Positions 17,311-24,708 of a DNA stretch of 64,000 nt are shown piece by piece. The stretch is from the NCBI GenBank assembly GCA_001803315.1, contig MHBQ01000065.1, forward strand, positions 1 through 64,000. Reading direction: 5' to 3'. Every line of letters starts with the position of its first letter. Positions within the stretch are counted from its first letter, which is position 1. The DNA comes from Lentisphaerae bacterium RIFOXYC12_FULL_60_16 (GTDB taxonomy: Bacteria; Verrucomicrobiota; Kiritimatiellia; UBA8416; YA12-FULL-60-10). A program made the translations under genes and the position numbers. The notes below the pieces were generated by a model. It did no database searches. It was not told where the DNA came from and was given only the letters and a program-made list of their open reading frames with translations.

Positions 17311-19064
17311 GTTGACAACCCGCCCGCTTTGGAACCCGTCCCGTAAAGGGTTTCCTGAATACCCGCATCGGGTGTCATGTTGTCCGGCATGCCGCAAATG
17401 GTTTTCAAGTTGTCGACCAGAACTTGCAATCGCTCACCGCTTTTCAGCGCCAGTTCCACCAGGGACAACTGGTCGGCATCGAGTTTACCGATGTTTTGTG
17501 CGTGTATGATCTGGACCGCGCAATTCACAACCGACAACGGCTGGCACAATTCCTGTGCAATTTCCGCCAACATGGCGAAGAGTCGGCGACGGGGAATATG
17601 CAACCCGGCTCCGGCATCAATGGCCTGTTGCTCGATTTTATCAACCGTATCCTGATCCTGCCGGATGGCGTTGCCCAGCGTTGCCAGCTTTTCTTCGGTT
17701 GCAGTCGCCGTTTCAGAAACCGATTGCCCCAAGGTCTTGGCCAGTTCGGCCACCTGCCCTTTTTCATCCGAGGCAATGGTCTGAACCCGCTTCTCCAATT
17801 CGACCAGCAGGTTGGCAAGATTGCCCAGGGCGGCAACGTCACCGCCCCCGCCCATTGAGGGTCCGGCACCGGCTCCGGATGCAGGAGCATTTGATGCATC
17901 GGGTTTGCTTCGGATCAAAAGTTCCTTCCACTCCGTATCCGACAAGCCGCCTTCCATCAGACGTTCCCTGATCTCCGAGTCCTCGGGTTGATCCCCCCCT
18001 TTCTTTTTCAGGTACCGGAGAATACGGCTTTCACTGCTTTCCACCGCTTCACGCCGTTTAAGGTATTCGGTTGTCAAGGAATCGATGGCCAGTTCATCCA
18101 CCAGTTCTTCGACAACATCATGAACTTTCTGCTCCGCTTCCGAGGTAGTCCCCGCCATGTTCCGTAGTTTATCAAGAACTTCCCGCTCCATCAGCATCAG
18201 GCTTTTGGATATGGCTTTGCGCCCTTTTTGGGTCTTGGCCCCGGGTTGTTTGCTTAACCCTTCATGAACCCGCCGCAGGCATCCAATGATAATATCGGAA
18301 AAATTTTCCCCACCCGAAGTCTGGGCCATCTGGCGAACTTCCGCAGCGCGGAGAATCAGCTCCCCCAGTCGCTTGGCATCCGGCACCGCTTCCAAACCGG
18401 ACTGCAGGGCGGGATCCGAAGCATCCAATTCACCTTTCAAGAATGCCAGGATAGTCTCAACCCCTTTGGCGGAATCGTTCGCCAAATCACTTTCGCCCTT
18501 CCCCCCTCCATCATTCCCACCACCACCAGCCTCCACCATGCCCGCCGCAAAGGCATTCTCCACCGCCTGACGATCGACGACCGTCTCATCCTCATCGACT
18601 TGTTGCATGGTGACACGTCGGGAACGAACCCCGCCGATACCGGCATCGGCAATAAACTTGGAAAACCCGCCCAAGGCTCTCAGTTCTTCAGGCTTGGCAT
18701 TCAACACTTCCATCAACTGGTTATAAGCCTCACGGGAAAGGCCTCGTTCAATGACAAAATTGGGCACTTCCAGGTCAATCAGGTGGGTGGCAAAGGTACG
18801 GGCCAGGGGGTTCTTCAGTTCAATGGATTCACCATTGACGACCACCCCCTCATCCGTGATGTTGAATTGGATCTCCAGGGTCTCACGCATGGCGGATTGG
18901 GTCCGTTGGTAGCCATCATCCAGAGCCTTTAATGTGACCCCGTGTTTAGGGCCATACAGGTAGGTATTGCTAAATATCAACCCCAGGGCACGAACCAACC
19001 CTTCCGCATCTTTTAAGCGGGCCCGGCTTTCACCGGCAGTTCCATCTACGCTTGATTCTGACAT
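17307..19064 (-). CDS. Scaffold-like protein with degenerate histidine-kinase dimerisation helix
   Basis: A 585-residue protein, first gene of a signalling operon. Residues about 20-150 form a domain with IFSNTYLYGPKHGVT and GVVVNGESIELKNPLART that looks conserved but is unnamed to me. A Gly-rich linker, a long helical, charged central part and a second Gly-rich linker follow. The C-terminus (about 495-565) reads like a HisKA helix pair, with AEIAQELCQPLSVV where kinases have SHELRTPL: the phospho-acceptor His is replaced by Gln and no ATPase domain follows. It therefore cannot be an active kinase and may pair with or inhibit the kinase encoded next. Coupled to that gene by ATGA. Confidence 0.75.
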   Translation of the reverse strand: MSESSVDGTAGESRARLKDAEGLVRALGLIFSNTYLYGPKHGVTLKALDDGYQRTQSAMRETLEIQFNITDEGVVVNGESIELKNPLARTFATHLIDLEVPNFVIERGLSREAYNQLMEVLNAKPEELRALGGFSKFIADAGIGGVRSRRVTMQQVDEDETVVDRQAVENAFAAGMVEAGGGGNDGGGKGESDLANDSAKGVETILAFLKGELDASDPALQSGLEAVPDAKRLGELILRAAEVRQMAQTSGGENFSDIIIGCLRRVHEGLSKQPGAKTQKGRKAISKSLMLMEREVLDKLRNMAGTTSEAEQKVHDVVEELVDELAIDSLTTEYLKRREAVESSESRILRYLKKKGGDQPEDSEIRERLMEGGLSDTEWKELLIRSKPDASNAPASGAGAGPSMGGGGDVAALGNLANLLVELEKRVQTIASDEKGQVAELAKTLGQSVSETATATEEKLATLGNAIRQDQDTVDKIEQQAIDAGAGLHIPRRRLFAMLAEIAQELCQPLSVVNCAVQIIHAQNIGKLDADQLSLVELALKSGERLQVLVDNLKTICGMPDNMTPDAGIQETLYGTGSKAGGLST

Positions 19065-19105
19065 GCTTCAAACCCTGTTTTTGAACCACCCTACCATAGC
19101 CGCCG

Positions 19106-19135
19106 ATTATATAGTCAAAGTCACAGGAAACTCAA
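19106..19135 (-). promoter_or_regulatory. Promoter of the signalling operon
   Basis: TTGAGT (19130-19135) and a perfect TATAAT (19106-19111) on the minus strand, 18 bases apart, about 40 bases before the start codon at 19064. Confidence 0.6.
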
Positions 19136-19193
19136 GGGCATGTTAAGGGATCCATGGTCTCCATTTCTCCCGGATGATTTTTACTGAATACAC

Positions 19194-19221
19194 TTGACGC
19201 AAAACGCGGCATCACTATGGT
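19194..19221 (+). promoter_or_regulatory. Promoter of the ABC transporter operon
   Basis: TTGACG (19194-19199) and TATGGT (19216-19221), 16 bases apart. Transcription would begin near 19228, after the first ATG at 19217, which supports a downstream translation start for the transporter. Confidence 0.45.
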
Positions 19222-19276
19222 ACGCGCCGAAAGGTTGATGGTGCGGGTGCTGGTGGTTCTTGCGGTGCCTGATGCT

Positions 19277-21526
19277 ATGAAATTGTCACACAGGGGCGTA
19301 AGTCCTACCAGTATCCGGCCGCATACGATTCCGGCCGGTTTGGAATCCCAGGCCAAGGCCTTGGGAATAACAGCGGACAACTGCCTGTTCTGTGTTCCGA
19401 GTGACTTGGCTTTGGATGGATCCATTCGGGATGTGTGGCTGGTGGTTACCCACACGACGGTCCTGACACTTTCCGCCGACGCCACCGACGGCAAACCACT
19501 ATCCGGACCGTTTGAATTTACGCATATCGGTAAAGTAAGATGTTTCCAGACCGTTGGAAGCGCCTTTCTTCAAGTGCAGGTTGACAACCTATACGTCAAC
19601 GTCGTCCGATATAGCAATGCCCGCCGGGAATCCTTCAGTCGTGCGGCCGGTCAAATTGAACGGCTGGTCAAGCATGAACCCTTGCAGGACGATGCGTTAA
19701 CCCGCAAAAGCGACCGGACCTGTGATCACTGTGGACTTCCCCTGGCGGGCAAAGAATCACCCTGTCCGCGTTGCAGCGGACACCGCGGGGTTTTTGCCCG
19801 ATCGCTCGGCCTCATGCGCCCCTACGGGGGAGCCATTCTTTTGTTGCTGGCAACCATGATTGCCGGCGTCCTGCTCGACCTGATTCCACCCCAATTGACC
19901 CGGGTTCTCGTCGACAAGGTGATCACACCCAAAACCAACCTGCATTGGCTGCCGATGATCCTCCTGGGACTGATCATTGCATCCGGCAGTCGCTGTCTGC
20001 TCAATATCGTCATCGGGCGGACCAGCAGTACGGTAGGGACCCGTATTACCCGTGAACTGCGGGAAATGCTGCAACATAAGCTGATGAACTTGAGTGTTGA
20101 ATACTATAACCGGCATTCGGTCGGGTCCCTGATGAGCCGGGTTTTATACGATGTTGATTATTTCCAGAGTTTCGTCAGCCAGGTCGCCCAGGGATTTCTC
20201 CTGAACCTCATGCTGGTGCTCGGTATAGGAACCGTTCTGTTCCTGATGAACTGGCACCTGGCGCTCCTGGTCCTCCTACCCATTCCTTTCGTCGTCATCG
20301 GCACCATTTTCTTCTGGAAACATATCTATCCGCGGTACTACATGTTCTGGGAAAGCCAAAGCAAAATGGCGCAACTGCTCTCCGGCCTTCTTTCCGGAAT
20401 CCGACTGGTCAAATCCTTTGGGCAGGAGGCCCGCGAGGAAAAACGGTTCAGCGGTTGCGCCGAACACTCGAGGAGTTCACGCCGCAAACTCGAATCCGGA
20501 CACGCGACATTCAACCCGATCATGGGCTTTGTCTTCGGGCTTGGCGGCCTGATTGTGTGGTATTCGGGCGGTAACCAGGTGCTCGGCGACAAGATGACCC
20601 TGGGCACCTTGATGGCCTTCTTCGGTTACCTGGGCATGTTTTACGCCCCCATCTCATCACTCAGCATGTTTTCCAACTGGGTAACCGGTTTCATTTCCTC
20701 CGCACAACGGGTTTTCGAGATCCTTGACTCTTCCGCCGTTCTCCCAACCGCCACCGACCAGATCCACCTTCCGTCAATCCAGGGCCGGATTGAATTTAAG
20801 AATGTCGTGTTTGGATATGATCCTTACACCCCCATCCTTAAAGGCATCAGTTTTACCATTGAACCCGGCCAATTCATCGGCATTGTAGGGAAAAGCGGTT
20901 CGGGGAAAACCACGTTGGTAAACCTGCTTTGCCGGTTCTACGACACCCAGCGTGGAACGATTTCCATTGACGGCGTGGATGTCCGGAAAGTCAACCCGGA
21001 CGATCTACGCGGTCAAATCGGCCTGGTTCTGCAGGAACCGTTTCTGTTTCGCGGTTCCATTGCCGAAAACATCGCATACGGCCGGCCTGGATCTCCCCCA
21101 CTCAATATCATCGATGCGGCCAAAGCCGCCAATGCCCACGATTTCATCAGCCGGCGGGCGGGCGGCTATGATGCAAAACTCGGCGAATACGGCGCCGGTT
21201 TGTCCGGCGGCGAACGCCAGCGGGTCAGCATCGCACGCGCCCTCCTCTGCGAACCACGCATCCTGATCCTGGACGAGGCAACCAGTTCCGTAGACACCGA
21301 ATCCGAACAGGAAATCCAGAGAGCCTTGTCGGATCTCACCAAAGGCCGCACCACCATCGCCATTGCCCATCGCCTCTCGACCCTCAAGAACTCGGATCGG
21401 ATTCTCGTCCTCGATGAGGGGCGTATCGCCGAACAGGGAACCCACGAGGAATTAATGCTGATCAATAACGGCATCTACCGGAAACTGGTCCGCATCCAGA
21501 CCGAATTAACCCGACTGGAGATGTAG
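19277..21526 (+). CDS. ABC exporter with N-terminal domain and zinc ribbon, DUF1854-linked type
   Basis: A 749-residue fused ABC exporter. An unnamed N-terminal domain (about 1-125) is followed by a putative zinc ribbon (Cys149, Cys152, Cys163, Cys166), six-helix transmembrane region (about 185-450) and ATPase domain with Walker A GKSGSGKTT, signature LSGGERQR and Walker B ILILDEATSS. Transporters with this front end occur with DUF1854 proteins, often near cyanophycin synthetase genes, and are called cyanophycin-associated; the substrate is not known. Start: ATGs at 19217 and 19238 are in frame, but the likely promoter overlaps the first, so 19277 (MKLSHRG) is preferred, without a strong ribosome site. 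Confidence 0.82.
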   Translation: MKLSHRGVSPTSIRPHTIPAGLESQAKALGITADNCLFCVPSDLALDGSIRDVWLVVTHTTVLTLSADATDGKPLSGPFEFTHIGKVRCFQTVGSAFLQVQVDNLYVNVVRYSNARRESFSRAAGQIERLVKHEPLQDDALTRKSDRTCDHCGLPLAGKESPCPRCSGHRGVFARSLGLMRPYGGAILLLLATMIAGVLLDLIPPQLTRVLVDKVITPKTNLHWLPMILLGLIIASGSRCLLNIVIGRTSSTVGTRITRELREMLQHKLMNLSVEYYNRHSVGSLMSRVLYDVDYFQSFVSQVAQGFLLNLMLVLGIGTVLFLMNWHLALLVLLPIPFVVIGTIFFWKHIYPRYYMFWESQSKMAQLLSGLLSGIRLVKSFGQEAREEKRFSGCAEHSRSSRRKLESGHATFNPIMGFVFGLGGLIVWYSGGNQVLGDKMTLGTLMAFFGYLGMFYAPISSLSMFSNWVTGFISSAQRVFEILDSSAVLPTATDQIHLPSIQGRIEFKNVVFGYDPYTPILKGISFTIEPGQFIGIVGKSGSGKTTLVNLLCRFYDTQRGTISIDGVDVRKVNPDDLRGQIGLVLQEPFLFRGSIAENIAYGRPGSPPLNIIDAAKAANAHDFISRRAGGYDAKLGEYGAGLSGGERQRVSIARALLCEPRILILDEATSSVDTESEQEIQRALSDLTKGRTTIAIAHRLSTLKNSDRILVLDEGRIAEQGTHEELMLINNGIYRKLVRIQTELTRLEM

Positions 21527-21528
21527 CC

Positions 21529-22086
21529 ATGACCGAGGCCACTCCCACACCCCCTGCCTCCATACCGCGGGTATATGACAAGGGTATCCGGTTGCTCTTA
21601 CCGGAGACCACGTCGATATTCGAAGGAACCTTTTCCCTCCTCCACTGCATGGTGAAGGGCGACACCCTCTACCGGGCGGTCTATGCACAACGCCTTTTCC
21701 CCATCCGACACCCCGATCAGTTCATATCCCTCCACTACACCGACATTGACGACAAGGACAAGGAAATCGGAGTGATTGAGACTCTGGCACAATTCCCGGC
21801 CGACCAACAGATATTGGTCAAACAGAGCCTGCGTTCCCAATACTACGAACAGGTCATCCAGCGCGTCATTGAAATTTCCGACGAATTCGGCCTGCTTTTT
21901 CTGGAAGTCGAAACCCAGCGCGGCATCGAGTCGTTTGTCATGCCGTGGCGACACGATCGTGCCGAGGATTACGGAGAGACCGGGAAGGTCCTGCTGGACG
22001 CCTTTGACAACCGGTACGTGATTCCGGATATTTCCCAGTTACCCCCCACGGACCGATCCCGTTTCCAGAAGTATATTTACTGGTAA
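21529..22086 (+). CDS. DUF1854 protein, partner of the ABC exporter
   Basis: A 185-residue cytoplasmic protein matching DUF1854: VYAQRLFPIRHPDQFISL, DKEIGVIETLAQFPADQQILV, RSQYYEQVIQRVIEI, and a C-terminal DAFDNRYVIPDISQLP motif ending at FQKYIYW. In other genomes it is found beside the same kind of ABC exporter, as here (2-base gap). No cyanophycin synthetase or cyanophycinase gene is present in the window, so the usual naming may not describe its role in this organism. Convergent with the EamA-type transporter gene. Confidence 0.85.
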   Translation: MTEATPTPPASIPRVYDKGIRLLLPETTSIFEGTFSLLHCMVKGDTLYRAVYAQRLFPIRHPDQFISLHYTDIDDKDKEIGVIETLAQFPADQQILVKQSLRSQYYEQVIQRVIEISDEFGLLFLEVETQRGIESFVMPWRHDRAEDYGETGKVLLDAFDNRYVIPDISQLPPTDRSRFQKYIYW

Positions 22087-22111
22087 CCGGTTGCTTCGAT
22101 CCCGCAACAAC

Positions 22112-23050
22112 CTATAAACGCAGGTTGAAGCACAGAACCGCCAATACGGCACAGGTCGCGCTTACATACCAGGCACGGTTCCGGGGTTCCCCGAACAGTA
22201 GGGCGCATATCACCGCACCACTTAGGATCGTGCTGACACAGGCAGAGGCGAAACCAATGCCGGCCGGCAAGCGTGCGGCATATACCAGCAGGAAGAAACC
22301 CGCTGTTGACCCGAACCCGGCCAACAACCCCAGCCATGCAAAATCACCAAACGACACACCCGCCCTCATAAAACGAACAAAGGGTCCGACACAGGGGATG
22401 ATCAACCCGCCGTACAGGGCAAAATAAAAACAATCATGGAAACGATCGAACCAGGTGATTCCAGGTTCCAGCAGACGGGCCGACAGGTCCTGCATGATGA
22501 TGCCGGACACCCCCACAGCTCCGATCAACAGGCAAAGTATCCCGAGATATTCAAGGCGGGCTTGCAACGCTTTCCAACGCGTCTTGTGGTCAGGCAGTGC
22601 CCCGGTGGTAGGCGGCTGCTGCGTCGTTTGACTGCCGGCCACCACGCAGACCGCAGCAAGGCAAAGTCCCGTCATGGTCAACCCATTCAATGGTTGTCGC
22701 AAAAACAACACCGCATACAACGCGGTGGGGACAAACATGAGATTGAGTGCCGCGTTGATCGGCGTGAAGGGCCCCCGTTGCCGGGCAGGCCCGATCAATT
22801 GCACGGCCCCTCCCTGGGCCAGCCCGGCCAATACCCCTCCCAGGAAAACCCACTTCGAAAAAGCCGGCGCGCCGTGACTTGTCATCACCCATCGACATCC
22901 AAAGACGAGCATTCCGACGATTCCGACACTGAAAATAATCAGGGGGGGTGCAACCCGACGCATGCGGCCTGCCTCGTAGGCGAGCGTCATGAGGGAAAAA
23001 CAAATCCCTGCAAGAATCGACAACCCGCCCCACCACAGTTCACGCGGCAT
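22112..23050 (-). CDS. EamA/RhaT-like inner membrane transporter
   Basis: A 312-residue integral membrane protein with about ten hydrophobic segments in two similar halves, as in the drug/metabolite transporter superfamily. Examples are SILAGICFSLMTLAY at the N-terminus and GFASACVSTILSGAVICALLFGE near the end (the latter a typical EamA end). The substrate is unknown. It is the last gene of a three-gene minus series with two amidohydrolase-fold genes, so it may import or export their substrate. Confidence 0.8.
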   Translation of the reverse strand: MPRELWWGGLSILAGICFSLMTLAYEAGRMRRVAPPLIIFSVGIVGMLVFGCRWVMTSHGAPAFSKWVFLGGVLAGLAQGGAVQLIGPARQRGPFTPINAALNLMFVPTALYAVLFLRQPLNGLTMTGLCLAAVCVVAGSQTTQQPPTTGALPDHKTRWKALQARLEYLGILCLLIGAVGVSGIIMQDLSARLLEPGITWFDRFHDCFYFALYGGLIIPCVGPFVRFMRAGVSFGDFAWLGLLAGFGSTAGFFLLVYAARLPAGIGFASACVSTILSGAVICALLFGEPRNRAWYVSATCAVLAVLCFNLRL

Positions 23051-23056
23051 GAATGA

Positions 23057-23836
23057 TCAACCAACCTTCACGTGAAACAAACGGGCGGCATTCCGGTAAA
23101 GAATCTGATGCTTGTCATCATCGGATATCCGCGCAAAGAGAATTTTTCCAAGCTGTTGCGACATGGAAAAAGTGGGCACATCCGATCCCCAGACAATCCG
23201 GTCCGCACCAATTTCGGTCACGAACTGTTCAATCATGTTGGTATGTTCACGTGAATAGGTCAGATCCAGGTAAAGGTTGAGTGTCTTCTTGGCGGCATCA
23301 ATATAGGGTTGATAAACAAATCCACTCCCCGAATGCGCCGCCATGAACACAACGTCCGGAAAACGGGCAGCCGCCCGGTCAAATCCGGTCAAGTTCCCGC
23401 CCCAGGTGTGGGCCAGGACCGGCAGACAGCGGGAACGCGCAAACTCCCATACCGGATCATACAGGGGATGATCATAATCCGTACCCGTCTGGTAGACCTT
23501 GATCCCCTTGAATCCTGGGATGGAAAAACATCGTTCCAGTTCCCGTGCGATCAAATCCGGATACTGGGCGCTGACATGGCAGTAGCCAATCAGGCGGTTG
23601 GGATAACGGCGCATGGCATCCGCCACCAGATCGTTGCCGCCAGGAATGTCGCCATACAGGCCTTCAACGGCGCTTATCGCAGCCCATTGAATCCCGATAC
23701 GTTCCATCTCGGCAACTTGAACTGACAAGTCCGGGCTTTTGGACGTTCCAAACGATCCGACATGCATATGCATGTCAAACACCGGAAAATCCACCGGTAT
23801 CCCCTGGCGACCATATTCGATTAACGGACGCGTCAT
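23057..23836 (-). CDS. Amidohydrolase-family metalloenzyme
   Basis: A 259-residue TIM-barrel protein of the amidohydrolase_2 type. It keeps the N-terminal metal motif H-x-H as FDMHMHVG (near residues 22-26), has GYCHVS, LAHTWGG and MAAHSG with further possible metal histidines, and ends with the usual WGSDVPTF / GNAARLF-like region (NAARLFHVK). Reactions in this family are hydrolysis or decarboxylation of small molecules; no substrate can be named. Its start overlaps the stop of the upstream paralogous gene by 4 bases. Confidence 0.82.
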   Translation of the reverse strand: MTRPLIEYGRQGIPVDFPVFDMHMHVGSFGTSKSPDLSVQVAEMERIGIQWAAISAVEGLYGDIPGGNDLVADAMRRYPNRLIGYCHVSAQYPDLIARELERCFSIPGFKGIKVYQTGTDYDHPLYDPVWEFARSRCLPVLAHTWGGNLTGFDRAAARFPDVVFMAAHSGSGFVYQPYIDAAKKTLNLYLDLTYSREHTNMIEQFVTEIGADRIVWGSDVPTFSMSQQLGKILFARISDDDKHQILYRNAARLFHVKVG

Positions 23837-24579
23837 AACGTCACCTCGTTCAATAAATGTTCCATGGTGTTCCCTGCGATCAGGGCACGATCCGCGCCGG
23901 AAATGTCCGCATACATCAGATGGGCAACCATTCCTCCAGGCGAGAAATGTGGCAGACCGGAACCAAATATCAGGCGATTGGCTTTAAAATGATCCAAAAA
24001 CCGCATGGGGCCATGAGAGGGTATGTAAAAATGTCCCAGGCAGACATGCAGATTCTCAAAACGGCGCAACAAGGGATACAACCACCAGTCATCGCCATAC
24101 CCCACCCCGACCAGAACGATGCGCAAGCCGGGGAATGCCTGGCAGAATTGGTGGAGTTGTTCGGGGTTCGTCATATCCCGGTGGAAAAAGACCGGAATGC
24201 GATGCCGGATACAGGCGTTGGCCACGTCCTCAAAGAACCATGGCCAAAGCGCAAGATTCGAAGGGACCAGCCAAAGGCTCCGGCTCCCGCAGGATCGCAT
24301 CAGGTCAAGGTATCCATCCATGGTGCATTCGTCCCGATGCGGGTTCGGGCGAAGGCTCAGGCACGGTAGGAATCGACCTCCGGATTGGTTGCAGGCGTCG
24401 ATTAAGCGTTCGTTTCCCCATTCTGCATTCCCACCGTCCGCGGAAAAATTACTATGTACCAATGCCTGATCAATGCCGAAATGATCCAGGAGTCCAAGGA
24501 TCTCATGCGGTTGGTACGGCAATAAACGGTCCCGGTGCATCCAGGGACCGATCCCGCAAAAGGCGTCCAGGAATTTCAT
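23833..24579 (-). CDS. Amidohydrolase-fold protein lacking the H-x-H motif
   Basis: A 248-residue relative of the gene that follows it. The position of the metal-binding H-x-H motif reads LDAFCGIGPW, so both histidines are gone, while later regions (VFFHRDM, LIFGSGLPHFSPGG and a C-terminal AGNTMEHLL) follow the amidohydrolase_2 layout. It may bind a different metal set or act as a partner of the complete enzyme. It is preceded by a very good promoter and coupled by overlap to the next gene. Confidence 0.75.
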   Translation of the reverse strand: MKFLDAFCGIGPWMHRDRLLPYQPHEILGLLDHFGIDQALVHSNFSADGGNAEWGNERLIDACNQSGGRFLPCLSLRPNPHRDECTMDGYLDLMRSCGSRSLWLVPSNLALWPWFFEDVANACIRHRIPVFFHRDMTNPEQLHQFCQAFPGLRIVLVGVGYGDDWWLYPLLRRFENLHVCLGHFYIPSHGPMRFLDHFKANRLIFGSGLPHFSPGGMVAHLMYADISGADRALIAGNTMEHLLNEVTL

Positions 24580-24639
24580 ATTGTCACCTGCCTCGTGTGC
24601 TGAATTCGATGTGCATGGTACGCATGTTTAAATTTGCTG

Positions 24640-24667
24640 ATTGTATCATCCTTTTTTCGGATGGCAA
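24640..24667 (-). promoter_or_regulatory. Promoter of the amidohydrolase-transporter operon
   Basis: TTGCCA (24662-24667) and TACAAT (24640-24645) on the minus strand with a 16-base spacer, 5 of 6 matches each, about 60 bases before the start at 24579. The spacer contains a small ATCC/GGAT inverted repeat around an A-run. Confidence 0.65.
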
Positions 24668-24708
24668 GTTATCCGGGGTTCATCTTGATCCGGACGACCG
24701 TGTTACCC

